Shown: positions 44,073 through 52,373 of the stretch, piece by piece | How positions within the stretch are numbered: the first letter of the stretch is position 1 | Layout: every line of letters begins with the position of its first letter | NCBI GenBank assembly: GCA_030536255.1 | Contig: JAUNQI010000015.1 | Coordinates: 1 to 52,916 of the forward strand | Reading direction: 5' to 3' | DNA length: 52,916 bases | From: Eubacteriales bacterium | GTDB taxonomy: Bacteria; Bacillota; Clostridia; Oscillospirales; Oscillospiraceae | Program-made: the position numbers and the translations under genes | The notes under the pieces: model-generated | The model's input: the letters and a program-made list of their open reading frames with translations, nothing else | Databases searched by the model: none | Told to the model about the DNA's origin: nothing

Positions 44073-45332
44073 ATTGAGGGAATTCCGGAATTTTCCCGGT
44101 GACATTCCCGTAATCTTTTTGAAGACTTTGCAGTAGTAGCTCTGATCCGGAAAACCCATGGCTACCGCAATGTCCGTCATGTTGTATTCTGTAGACATGA
44201 GCAGCTGTTTGCTTGATTCGACCCGGATCCTGTTCAGATGCTCTTTGAAACTTACTCCGACGGTATCGTTGAACAGAGACGAGAAATAGTTGGGACTCAG
44301 CCCGACGAATTCCGCTACCCGGGAAAGCTCCAGATGCTCTCCGTAATTGTCATACATAAAACGAAGCGCCTTGCGAATATACGGATTTCCCTTGTCTTTG
44401 TCATAGAAGGCTGCGCTCATGAAGTTTTCAACGGCCTCCTGCAGCGTTATGCAGATATCGATAATGCTGTTTTCCCGGTAGATGCTGGAAATATAGGAGG
44501 CGCTCAGCTCATAGATCCTGTCGGGATCGGCTCCGCCATCCATGGCAACGCGGGAGAGGAGAGATACCAGCTCAACTGCCCGGGGCTTTACCTGCTCCAG
44601 AACTCCGCCTTCGCTGAACAGAGCATATCCAATCAGCTCATTCAGAAGAGCCTTTGCCTGCGGGATGTTTCCGGTTTTCACCTTTACCAGCAGATCCTTT
44701 TCTTTCCCGTAGAAGAACTTCAGATCGGTAGGAGAGGTCTGTCCCTTGAATACATGGATCGTTTCGCTGATCTTTGCCTGCTGGTACATCTGCTGCTGCT
44801 TCTGATGAAGCATGGCGCGTTCGCTCGGCAGCAGAGACGAAAGCAGATGCTCAAGCAGCTTCCTCAGCCGGTTCACCTGCTGAGGCTCGATGATCGGCAG
44901 CGAAAAAAGATCATCATAGAGCTCGAGCGAATGCAGAGGGCTTACGCCGATGGATTCCGCAAAGCTGCTGACCAGCGTGGAGTCCGGCTCATCCATCAGA
45001 AACGGCCCGATGATGATATTCCCGACCAGCTCATCTCCATTGACCAGCGGAAAGGCAATGTTGTTCAGATTGGCGTGACAGGAAAAAACATAGGCTTCGC
45101 CGATGGCGTAGGCGGTACTTCCTGCTTTTCGGTGAGACTCAAAACACTCTTCGGCGGAGAATATGTGATGCTCGGAAAGCCGGGAACAGTAATCCTGAGG
45201 GCTTCCGAATGACATGAGAAGCTTGCCGCTTCCATCAAGCAGCTGAATGTTCAGGCCGGTAAACTTCTGCAGATTATCCAGAACATCCTCCAGATGCTCG
45301 CGGGAAATGAGAGAAAAAAGAACAGGCTGCAT
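44070..45332 (-). CDS. AraC-family regulator with PocR ligand-binding domain (copy B)
   Basis: This 420-residue paralogue of the 31878-33128 regulator has the same order of domains: PocR sensor (about 10-160, with CHANLNNIAFPLV and IGPFLMDEPDSTLVS), helical linker and C-terminal AraC double helix-turn-helix (about 318-418, with IAVAMGFPDQSYYCKVFKKI). The two copies share long identical stretches, such as FKEHLNRIRVE/FREHLNRVRVE and IGPFLMD.PDSTL, so they came from one duplication. It is divergent from the corrinoid protein operon and is its likely activator. Confidence 0.9.
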   Translation of the reverse strand: MQPVLFSLISREHLEDVLDNLQKFTGLNIQLLDGSGKLLMSFGSPQDYCSRLSEHHIFSAEECFESHRKAGSTAYAIGEAYVFSCHANLNNIAFPLVNGDELVGNIIIGPFLMDEPDSTLVSSFAESIGVSPLHSLELYDDLFSLPIIEPQQVNRLRKLLEHLLSSLLPSERAMLHQKQQQMYQQAKISETIHVFKGQTSPTDLKFFYGKEKDLLVKVKTGNIPQAKALLNELIGYALFSEGGVLEQVKPRAVELVSLLSRVAMDGGADPDRIYELSASYISSIYRENSIIDICITLQEAVENFMSAAFYDKDKGNPYIRKALRFMYDNYGEHLELSRVAEFVGLSPNYFSSLFNDTVGVSFKEHLNRIRVESSKQLLMSTEYNMTDIAVAMGFPDQSYYCKVFKKITGMSPGKFRNSLN

Positions 45333-45401
45333 AATGATCCCTCATATAATAAAGAATGACAAAAATACGTAAGTTATTACAATCATAATCCGGTTGCGAA
45401 G

Positions 45402-45430
45402 ATTATACTATATTCATCTTTATAAAACAA
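45402..45430 (-). promoter_or_regulatory. Promoter of PocR-AraC copy B
   Basis: On the minus strand, -35 TTGTTT (45430-45425), 17 bases, then -10 TATAAT (45407-45402). The same spacing and the same downstream block (45376-45414) occur before copy A. On the plus strand TATACT (45405-45410) could be the -10 of the corrinoid operon. It has no good -35, as is common for activator-dependent promoters. Confidence 0.6.
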
Positions 45431-45451
45431 CAATATACAGGAGGATTTATT

Positions 45452-46078
45452 ATGGATTTACAGGAGATATCTGTCCAGCTTCAGGCAGGCAAGGCAAAGA
45501 TCGTGAAGGAGCTTGTTCAGAAGGCTATCGATGAGGGAATTCCCGCAGAGAAGATTCTGAAGGAAGGCCTTCTCAGCGGCATGGACGTTGTTGGTGAGAA
45601 ATTCAAAAACAACGAGATCTTTGTTCCGGAAGTTCTTATTGCAGCCAGAGCAATGAATCAGGGCACGGCTCTGCTCAAGCCTCTGCTTGTTCAGAACAGC
45701 ACTACCAGCGGCAAGGTCTGCATCGGCACTGTCAAGGGTGACCTGCATGACATCGGTAAGAATCTCTGCAAGATGATGATGGAAGGCAAGGGCCTTGAGG
45801 TTATTGATCTCGGCTCTGACGTTGAACCCGAGACGTTTGTTAAGACCGCTCAGGAGCAGGGTTGCCAGATCATCTGCCTTTCCGCGCTTCTTACGACGAC
45901 GATGGGTGTTATGGCTGACGTTGTCAAGGCTGCGGAAGCTGCCGGAATCCGTGATAAGGTCAAGATTATGATCGGCGGAGCCCCTGTTACCGATGCTTAC
46001 TGCGAGCAGATCGGTGCAGATGCTTATACTCCCGACGCAGCAAGCGCTGCAGAGAAGGCAGCAGAGTTCTGCGCATAA
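45452..46078 (+). CDS. Corrinoid (B12-binding) methyltransferase protein, MtaC/MtbC type
   Basis: This 208-residue protein carries a methyl group on cobalamin between methyltransferases. The N-terminal helical cap (about 1-85) is followed by a Rossmann B12 domain whose DxHxxG motif (D97-L-H99-D-I-G102) supplies the lower histidine ligand. The later LSALLTTTMGVM and IMIGGAPVTD segments are also standard. Codon bias suggests high expression. AGGAGG precedes the ATG. It is the first gene of an operon with DUF2284, a corrinoid reactivase and a homocysteine methyltransferase-type protein. It is the only corrinoid carrier seen, so it is the probable partner of the URO-D proteins. Confidence 0.94.
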   Translation: MDLQEISVQLQAGKAKIVKELVQKAIDEGIPAEKILKEGLLSGMDVVGEKFKNNEIFVPEVLIAARAMNQGTALLKPLLVQNSTTSGKVCIGTVKGDLHDIGKNLCKMMMEGKGLEVIDLGSDVEPETFVKTAQEQGCQIICLSALLTTTMGVMADVVKAAEAAGIRDKVKIMIGGAPVTDAYCEQIGADAYTPDAASAAEKAAEFCA

Positions 46079-46104
46079 TCAGGAGACAAATTTCTATAAT
46101 TACA

Positions 46105-46138
46105 AACAGGACAGCGGATATTTGTCCGCTGTCTTGTT
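46105..46138 (+). repeat. Intercistronic hairpin after the corrinoid protein gene
   Basis: AACAGGACAGCGGA pairs with TCCGCTGTCTTGTT, including G-T pairs, around TATTTG. No T-run follows, so it may protect the upstream mRNA end or weakly attenuate rather than fully terminate. Confidence 0.6.
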
Positions 46139-46164
46139 GATAATCAGAACGGAGGAGAGTCTGA

Positions 46165-46710
46165 ATGCTTCAGGATGAATTAGTCAGAGCAGCGCTCGAG
46201 GCGGGAGCAGATAAGGCTGCCGTTATAGATATTTCAAAGGTTGTGTTGTCCGAAACCTTCCGTCAGACCTGCGAGGGAAACCAGTGCGGGAATTACGGAA
46301 GAAACTGGTCATGTCCTCCGTATACCGACGGAGATATCCAAAAGCTGATGGCCGAGGTGAAGTCCTACCGTTTCTGTCTGCTGTATCAGATCATCGGTCA
46401 GCTGGAGGACAGCTTTGATGTTGAAGGAATGATGGAGGCCGGAGTCCGGCTTTGTGAGCTCGGCCAGAAGCTGAGTGAAAAGCTTCCGGAGCTTCTGAGC
46501 CTGCCGTATCTTCAACTCAGCGGATCCTGCCGGCTGTGCGAGAAATGCGCCAGACTTTCCGGAGAGCCTTGCCGCTTTCCGGAGAAAACGATTCGGTCTA
46601 TTTCCGGATACGGAATCGATGTTTACAATACGACGTCCTCTACGGATCTCAAGTATATCAACGGTCAGGATACCGTGACCAATTTCGGTATCGTCCTGTT
46701 TTCGGAGTAA
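46165..46710 (+). CDS. DUF2284 cysteine-rich metal-binding protein
   Basis: This 181-residue DUF2284 protein has two cysteine clusters: CEGNQCGNYGRNWSCPPYT near residues 33-51 and CRLCEKCARLSGEPC near 118-132. These are presumed to bind Fe-S or another metal. The family recurs in corrinoid methyltransferase gene clusters, but its reaction is not established. It may supply electrons for corrinoid reduction, which is inference. It lies 86 bases after the corrinoid protein gene and six bases before the reactivase gene, within one operon. Confidence 0.82.
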   Translation: MLQDELVRAALEAGADKAAVIDISKVVLSETFRQTCEGNQCGNYGRNWSCPPYTDGDIQKLMAEVKSYRFCLLYQIIGQLEDSFDVEGMMEAGVRLCELGQKLSEKLPELLSLPYLQLSGSCRLCEKCARLSGEPCRFPEKTIRSISGYGIDVYNTTSSTDLKYINGQDTVTNFGIVLFSE

Positions 46711-46716
46711 GAGAAT

Positions 46717-48195
46717 ATGTCTGATCTCACAATCCTCTCGGGGAATAAAAAGAGCGTATACCACTTCGAAGGCAGCATGAATCTTGCCAAGGCTCTTTCC
46801 GATGCCGGATATCCTCTGGTTCAGCCATGCGGAGGACGGGGAGTCTGCGGAAAATGCGCCGTTGAAGTGAGCGGCTGTATTTCCGAGCCGGATATACAGG
46901 AGCAGAAGCTGGGTGTCAGGCTTGCCTGCAGAACAGTTCTGTTCGGTGACGCTGCTGTTGTTCTTCCAAATTCCGGAGATATGCAGCAGATCGAAACAGG
47001 CGGCAGCGTAAAGACCGAAACGGTCGATCCGCTCGGCAGCGGTTTTGGTGTCGCCATAGACATCGGAACAACGACGGTTGCGGCAAAGCTGCTGAATCTT
47101 GCTTCCGGAAGGGAAATCTCGTCAGCAGCGAGGATTAACCCGCAGACGTCGGTGGCCTCCGATGTTATGGGAAGGATCGGAGCGGCGCTTTCCGGTGAGC
47201 TGGAAAGTCTGAAAAAGCTGATTGCCGATGCTCTTTCTGAAATGCTGGCGGAGCTGTGTGCCGGTGCCGGGATCCGTCAGGAAGAGATTTCCTGTCTTGT
47301 CGTAACGGGAAATACGACGATGCTTTATCTGCTTACCGGGAAAAACCCGGAGGCACTTTCCCATTTCCCCTTTGAAGCGGATTGCCTGTTCGGTTATGAA
47401 ACCGATTTTCTTGGATACAGAACATATCTGCCTGCCTGCATGAATGCCTTCGTGGGAGCGGATATCACCTGTGCCGTTCTGGCAAGCGGCATGACGAATC
47501 GGGCAGAAACCTCTTTACTTTGCGATATCGGTACCAACGGAGAGATTGCACTCTGGAAGGACGGAACGCTGTATGTAACGTCAACAGCGGCAGGTCCCGC
47601 CTTTGAAGGTGCCGGAATCTCCTGCGGCTGCGGAAGCATTCCCGGCGCGATCGATCGGGTTTCTCTGGAAGACGGAATGGTTACCGTTCACACGATCGGT
47701 GATGCTCCGGCAGTGGGACTTTGCGGTTCCGGTCTGATCGACACGATCGCCTGCTTCCTGAAAACCGGAGGAATCGATGAAACCGGAGCGGTCGATGAAG
47801 ATTTTCTCCCGCTTTCTAACGGTGTTGTGCTGATGCCGAAGGATGTCCGGTCTGTTCAGCTTGCCAAAGCTGCGATCGCCGCGGGAATTATTACGCTGAT
47901 GGAGAATGCGGGAGTTCAGACAGAGGAGATTTCCACCTTGTATATCGCCGGAGGCTTCGGAAGCCATCTGAACGTGGAGAGCGCAGCGGCAATCGGGTTA
48001 ATTCCCGAAGCGCTTTCGGACAGAGTTTCTGTTATCGGAAACGGTGCGCTTACCGGGGCGGAACAGATGCTGCTGAACAAAGGAATGATACAGGACGGAG
48101 AGCGTATTGTTCAGCTTTCCCGCCATATCAATCTTGGGGGAAATCCGCAGTTCAATAACAATTATATGGAACAGATGCTGTTTCCTGAACAATAA
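46717..48195 (+). CDS. ATP-dependent reductive activator of corrinoid protein (RACo/RamA-like, ASKHA)
   Basis: This 492-residue protein restores accidentally oxidised Co(II) corrinoid to active Co(I) with ATP. The N-terminal plant-type 2Fe-2S ferredoxin domain has ligands C38, C44, C47 and C71 (PCGGRGVCGKC, then LACRT). It is followed by an actin-like ASKHA ATPase, with AIDIGTTTVAAKLL near 113, VVTGNTTM near 195, CDIGTNGEIAL near 270 and IAGGFGSHLN near 410. This layout is that of the RACo family (DUF4445), rather than the methanogen RamA, which has a C-terminal 8Fe ferredoxin. Its presence confirms that the corrinoid protein next door works through Co(I). Confidence 0.92.
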   Translation: MSDLTILSGNKKSVYHFEGSMNLAKALSDAGYPLVQPCGGRGVCGKCAVEVSGCISEPDIQEQKLGVRLACRTVLFGDAAVVLPNSGDMQQIETGGSVKTETVDPLGSGFGVAIDIGTTTVAAKLLNLASGREISSAARINPQTSVASDVMGRIGAALSGELESLKKLIADALSEMLAELCAGAGIRQEEISCLVVTGNTTMLYLLTGKNPEALSHFPFEADCLFGYETDFLGYRTYLPACMNAFVGADITCAVLASGMTNRAETSLLCDIGTNGEIALWKDGTLYVTSTAAGPAFEGAGISCGCGSIPGAIDRVSLEDGMVTVHTIGDAPAVGLCGSGLIDTIACFLKTGGIDETGAVDEDFLPLSNGVVLMPKDVRSVQLAKAAIAAGIITLMENAGVQTEEISTLYIAGGFGSHLNVESAAAIGLIPEALSDRVSVIGNGALTGAEQMLLNKGMIQDGERIVQLSRHINLGGNPQFNNNYMEQMLFPEQ

Positions 48196-48216
48196 ACTGT
48201 GATGGAGGAAATGATT

Positions 48217-49035
48217 ATGAAGAGAGCCGTACTGCTTGACGGTGCTGTCGGAACCAGTCTTTGGGAGCTTGCCGACAGAGCCGGAATCAACAGAGACCCT
48301 GTTTGGAAATATAACATGGAACACCCGGAGCTTGTTCAGGAGCTGCACAGGCAGATGATCGAAGCGGGAGCGGAGATCATTCTTGCCAATACCTTCGGTG
48401 CGAATGAACCGATGGTGAAAAGATGCTCTTCCTATACCGTTGAAGAAGTCGTAAAAAAGGGCGTAGAGCTTGCAAAGATGGCAGCGGAAGGCACCGGAGT
48501 AAAGGTTGCTGTTTCCTGCGGCCCGCTTTCCGAGCTGCTTGAGCCGTTCGGTGATCTGGAAGAGGAAGAGGCGGAAAGAATATTCAGAAATCAGATCGGT
48601 TCGGGAATAGAGGCCGGAGCTGATCTGGTGATGATTCAGACCTTTATCGATCTGGAGATGATGAAGATAGCGGCAAAGGTTGCAAAGTCCTATGCTGTTC
48701 CCGTATTCTGCACGCTCTCCTTTGAGAAGGTCGGAAAGACCATGATGGGTCAGTCCGTTGAGCAGGTGTGCAGGGAACTGGAAGCCCTCGGCGTGGACGG
48801 TGTCGGAATGAACTGCTCGCTCGGACCGGAATATGCGCTGCCCGTTATTGAGGAGTTTTCCAGACAGACAAAGCTTCCGCTGGTATTCAAGCCGAATGCG
48901 GGAATGCCGGGCCAGACAACGGATCCGGAAAGCTTTGCTAAAATCGTGGCTCCTGCAGCGGAATTTGTCAGCTATGTCGGCGGCTGCTGCAACTGTAATG
49001 CCGACTATGTGAAAGCACTGAAAAAATATCTCTGA
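48217..49035 (+). CDS. Homocysteine S-methyltransferase-family protein (operon copy)
   Basis: This 272-residue TIM barrel matches the N-terminal homocysteine/betaine methyltransferase domain of MetH. It has the zinc-site cysteines in GMNCSLGPEYALP near 200 and GGCCNCNADYVKAL at the C-terminus, plus LLDGAVGTSLW at the start. The ATG at 48217 follows GGAGGAAATGATT. The GTG at 48199 is less likely. It lacks the folate, B12 and activation domains of full MetH and is here the fourth gene of the corrinoid operon. It could take the methyl group from the corrinoid protein to homocysteine, or act as a thiol or corrinoid methyltransferase, which is inference. Confidence 0.86.
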   Translation: MKRAVLLDGAVGTSLWELADRAGINRDPVWKYNMEHPELVQELHRQMIEAGAEIILANTFGANEPMVKRCSSYTVEEVVKKGVELAKMAAEGTGVKVAVSCGPLSELLEPFGDLEEEEAERIFRNQIGSGIEAGADLVMIQTFIDLEMMKIAAKVAKSYAVPVFCTLSFEKVGKTMMGQSVEQVCRELEALGVDGVGMNCSLGPEYALPVIEEFSRQTKLPLVFKPNAGMPGQTTDPESFAKIVAPAAEFVSYVGGCCNCNADYVKALKKYL

Positions 49036-49092
49036 GAAACAGAATAAACAAAGGCCTGTGTCAGGAACACAGACCGAAAACATAAAAAGACT

Positions 49093-49133
49093 CCCCGGTA
49101 CTGCAGCGAGAAATCGTAAAAGCAGTACCGGGG
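49093..49133 (-). terminator. Rho-independent terminator of exoA, possibly bidirectional
   Basis: A perfect 12-bp stem (CCCCGGTACTGC with its complement) has a 17-base loop. On the minus strand AGTCTTTTTATG follows. It lies between convergent genes and may also stop the corrinoid operon. Confidence 0.8.
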
Positions 49134-49143
49134 ATCTGTTACT

Positions 49144-49899
49144 TTATCGGATGACCAGTTCAACGGGACAGTGGTCGGAACCGAATATTTCGGGATGGAT
49201 CGAAGCGCTTTCCAGTCGATCCTTCATGGAGTCGGATACGATAAAATAGTCAATACGCCATCCGGCGTTCCGCTCGCGTGCACGCATCCGGTAGGACCAC
49301 CAGCTGTAAGCGTCTGTAAGATCCGGATAAAAGTAACGGAAAGTATCGATGAATCCGGAGGAAAGGAGCTCGGTCATTTTTCCGCGTTCCTCATCGGAAA
49401 AGCCCGCGTTTTCATGGTTGGTTTTCGGGTTCTTGAGATCGATCTCTTCATGGGCAACATTCAGATCACCGCAAAGGATAACCGGTTTTTTCGCGGAGAG
49501 AGAAAGAAGATATGCCCGCAGATCGTCCTCAAAGCTCATGCGGTAGTCCAGCCGCTTCAGCCCGTCCTGAGAATTCGGCGTGTAGGAGGTTACAACATAC
49601 TCGTTTTCGTATTCCGCGGTAATCACGCGCCCCTCGTGAGAGTGCTCCTCTTTTCCAATGCCATAAGTAACATTAAGAGGAAGTTCTTTGCTGAACAGCG
49701 CCGTTCCGGAATATCCTTTTTTCTCGGCATAGTTCCAGTAGCAATGGTATCCTTCCGGAGCAAAATCGATCTGACCTTCCTGCAGTTTGCTTTCCTGAAT
49801 GCAGAATACGTCGGCGTCCAGAGAATCAAATACGTCCCGGAAGCCCTTTTCCATACAGGCCCGGAGTCCGTTGACGTTCCAAGAGATCAGTTTTTTCAT
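49144..49899 (-). CDS. Exodeoxyribonuclease III / AP endonuclease
   Basis: This 251-residue enzyme of the XthA/ExoA family cuts DNA 5' to abasic sites for base excision repair. Visible motifs are LISWNVNGLRA at the start, FCIQESKLQ near 37, GYSGTALFSK near 67, the catalytic GDLNVAHEEIDL near 150, GWRIDYF near 220 and the terminal SDHCPVEL. The ATG at 49899 overlaps the stop of the upstream gene as ATGA, with GGGTGGAAGAA as the ribosome binding site. An in-frame ATG at 49908 is less likely. Confidence 0.95.
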   Translation of the reverse strand: MKKLISWNVNGLRACMEKGFRDVFDSLDADVFCIQESKLQEGQIDFAPEGYHCYWNYAEKKGYSGTALFSKELPLNVTYGIGKEEHSHEGRVITAEYENEYVVTSYTPNSQDGLKRLDYRMSFEDDLRAYLLSLSAKKPVILCGDLNVAHEEIDLKNPKTNHENAGFSDEERGKMTELLSSGFIDTFRYFYPDLTDAYSWWSYRMRARERNAGWRIDYFIVSDSMKDRLESASIHPEIFGSDHCPVELVIR

Positions 49900-51116
49900 T
49901 TCTTCCACCCGGTAATGAGTCCGTATTTCCTTTCTAAGGAAGCCAGAGCCTCTTCGGAAAGCGCACCGTCATACAGCGCGATCCCCTGATAAGCCCGGAG
50001 TGCTTTTTCAAGGAGAACGGCATCATCGCATACGATGCAGAGCGGGTTGCGGACAGCATACTGGCATTCTGCAAATACGGAAATATCGTCCTCAGAGCTG
50101 ATGCTGACTGCAATCAGGGTATCGGGATCGGAATCCATAATATTGTCTTCCAGATCATCGTCGCAATCAAATACTTCTGAATAAGAAGTATCCGGGTCAA
50201 TCGTGAAAACATCCCGTTCGGTTGCGGCGGTAATTCCCTGAGCGGTGCAGACAGAGCGCCGGATCTGAACAGAAGAGAATTTCTCCTTCACTGCGGAAAT
50301 AAAGTTTTCATCCGTTCCGCAGCACCCGCCGAAGATGCAGGTACCCGCTTCGGCCAGCTCCGGAACATAGGATGCAAAATCGGAAGGACTGATATCGTAG
50401 ACGTCATGTCCGTTTTCAAATCTGGGCAGACCAGCATTCGGCTTGGCAATCAGGGGAACCTCAGCCAGCTCGGAGAGTCTTCTGATCTGAGGAACAAGCT
50501 CCTTCGGTCCGACGGAGCAGTTCAGCCCGAAAGCGTCGACGCCCATCCGCTGCATGATCACGAGCGCAGCGCACACGTCCGTTCCGGTCATGGTCCGGCC
50601 TTTTTCGTTGCAGGAAAAGGTGACGAATATCGGCTTGTCGGATACGGATCTGACGGCGAGAACTGCCGCTCTTGCCTCGGCGACATTCATGATCGTCTCA
50701 ATAATATAGAGATCGACGCCGGCTTTTTCGAGAGCGGAAGCCTGCTCAACGTAAATGTTATAGATATCCTCAAAGCTGTAGCTTCCCATCGGAGAGAGCA
50801 TGGCTCCGCATGAGGTGATATCACCGGCAACATGCGCATCAGCTCCTGCCGCTTCGCGGGAGATCCCGACAAGCTGTGTGTTGTACTCCTCAACCTTGCC
50901 GAAGATCTTGTTATTCTCAAGGGAGACTCTGTTTGCTCCGAAGGTAGGCGCGTAGATGATATCGGAGCCGGCATTTACATAGGCCCGCTGAATGGCAATA
51001 ACCTCGTCTCTGTGCTCAAGGCACCATTTTTCCGGGCAGTAACCCGCCTGATATCCGCGCTTGTACAGCTGGGTCCCCATTGCTCCGTCCAGCAGGATAG
51101 GAAATCTGAAGTCCAT
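49896..51116 (-). CDS. Homocysteine S-methyltransferase-family protein with C-terminal extension
   Basis: This 406-residue protein starts with a MetH-like homocysteine-binding barrel (about 1-280): LLDGAMGTQLYKRG, FGLNCSVGPKELVP near 198 and the zinc pair in CIFGGCCGTDENF near 260. The last 125 residues, beginning near CTAQGITAATERDVF, do not resemble the standard folate-binding or B12 domain. They include an acidic patch (FDCDDDLEDN) and a piece, CDDAVLLEKALRAYQGIALY, that looks alpha/beta. It overlaps exoA by four bases. The protein may be a methionine synthase component that works with separate folate and corrinoid partners, which is inference. Confidence 0.82.
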   Translation of the reverse strand: MDFRFPILLDGAMGTQLYKRGYQAGYCPEKWCLEHRDEVIAIQRAYVNAGSDIIYAPTFGANRVSLENNKIFGKVEEYNTQLVGISREAAGADAHVAGDITSCGAMLSPMGSYSFEDIYNIYVEQASALEKAGVDLYIIETIMNVAEARAAVLAVRSVSDKPIFVTFSCNEKGRTMTGTDVCAALVIMQRMGVDAFGLNCSVGPKELVPQIRRLSELAEVPLIAKPNAGLPRFENGHDVYDISPSDFASYVPELAEAGTCIFGGCCGTDENFISAVKEKFSSVQIRRSVCTAQGITAATERDVFTIDPDTSYSEVFDCDDDLEDNIMDSDPDTLIAVSISSEDDISVFAECQYAVRNPLCIVCDDAVLLEKALRAYQGIALYDGALSEEALASLERKYGLITGWKK

Positions 51117-51195
51117 ATCTTATTCTCCATGAAAGTTGATTTTTAAAACCCGTCGTTTTTTTATTCCTATAAAAGGAAAGGTACTATTCTCAGGT

Positions 51196-52326
51196 TCAGA
51201 TCTTTATGAGTTCATAATCTCTTGAGCCGAGGCCGATCTTTTCCGCATGCTCAAGGCAGGATTTCCACTCAGATTCGGGCGTGGAATTGGTAAAGTGATC
51301 GTGATGGTCAACGAATCCCGGCTTTGCCATATTGTCGCCGAGCTGGCTGTTCCGGATCGGCTCCGCCGCGTTGCAGGCGTTGGCACAGGCCTGATCGAGA
51401 GCAACAGGATCAAAGGAAGCAAACATACCGATATTCGGTACGATCGGAGCGTCGTTTTCGCAGTGGCAGTCGCAGTTCGGAGAAACGTCAACGACCAGAG
51501 AAATATGGAAGTTGGGACGGCCGTCAACAACTGCCTTTGCATACTCCGCCATGCGGCAGTTGAGAAGCTGAGGCGCGTTGTTCTGCCGGAAGTCGATCGC
51601 GTCAAAGTTGCAGGCACCGAGGCATCTGCCGCAGCCGACGCAGTTGTCCAGATCAACGGTCATTTTCTTCTTTTCCTCGTTGAATACGAGCCCGTTGTTT
51701 GCGCATTCTCTCTGGCAGCGTCTGCAGCCTCTGCAGATGCTTTCATCAATAATAGGCTTGCCGCTGGAATGCTGGTCTTTTTTACCGGCACGGGAACCGC
51801 AGCCCATGCCGATATTTTTCAGCGTACCGCCGAAGCCGGTCATTTCATGACCTTTGAAGTGCGTAAGGCTGATGAAAACGTCGGCATCCATGATCGCGTG
51901 ACCGATCATCGCCTCCTTAACGTATTCGCCGCCGTTTACCGGTACCGCGATATCGTCTGTTCCCTTTACGCCGTCACCGATGATCACGGGGCAGTTTACG
52001 GTGATGGGAGTAAAACCGTTCTCCCATGCACAGTAGAGATGCTCGATCCCGTTTTTCCGGCTGCCGGGATACATCGTGTTGCAGTCGGTAAGATACGGCT
52101 TTCCGCCGAGAGACTTGATAACGTCAACGACAGCTCTGGCATAATTCGGGCGGAGAAAACTGATGTTTCCGGCTTCGCCGAAATGCATTTTGATCGCAAC
52201 AAATTTTCCGTCCATGTCGATATCACCGATACCGGCTTTTTTTATGAGTTTCTGAAGTTTGGTGGGAAGTCCGTCGCCGAAAGCTTTTGTTCTGAAATCG
52301 CAGAAATAAACTTTGGATTTAGCCAT
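51196..52326 (-). CDS. DUF362 domain protein with two 4Fe-4S ferredoxin motifs
   Basis: This 376-residue protein has the DUF362 domain before and after a ferredoxin insert. The insert (about 190-245) carries CRGCRRCQREC and CVGCGRCLGAC, enough for two 4Fe-4S clusters. DUF362 motifs include KMHFGEAGNISFLRP near 46 and SLTHFKGHEMTGFGGTLKNI near 153. Members are presumed redox proteins of anaerobes without a fixed partner. It is transcribed on the minus strand 79 bases upstream of the methyltransferase-like gene, and galE lies just before it. Confidence 0.86.
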   Translation of the reverse strand: MAKSKVYFCDFRTKAFGDGLPTKLQKLIKKAGIGDIDMDGKFVAIKMHFGEAGNISFLRPNYARAVVDVIKSLGGKPYLTDCNTMYPGSRKNGIEHLYCAWENGFTPITVNCPVIIGDGVKGTDDIAVPVNGGEYVKEAMIGHAIMDADVFISLTHFKGHEMTGFGGTLKNIGMGCGSRAGKKDQHSSGKPIIDESICRGCRRCQRECANNGLVFNEEKKKMTVDLDNCVGCGRCLGACNFDAIDFRQNNAPQLLNCRMAEYAKAVVDGRPNFHISLVVDVSPNCDCHCENDAPIVPNIGMFASFDPVALDQACANACNAAEPIRNSQLGDNMAKPGFVDHHDHFTNSTPESEWKSCLEHAEKIGLGSRDYELIKI

Positions 52327-52373
52327 TGAATTTTCCCCCTTATATTAAATAAGAATTAGCGAAAGTAATCGGA

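Noticed and set aside
44238..45212. 324-residue plus-strand frame opposite PocR-AraC copy B
   Set aside because: The opposite strand carries a complete two-domain regulator with a conserved paralogue. This frame has no recognisable features.
45333..45451. Cobalamin riboswitch before the corrinoid operon
   Set aside because: The 119-base gap is too short for the full element, is taken up by divergent promoters, and shows no B12-box sequence.
49171..49989. 272-residue plus-strand frame opposite exodeoxyribonuclease III
   Set aside because: The minus strand has all ExoIII motifs, and the plus frame also crosses the gene boundary at 49896-49899.
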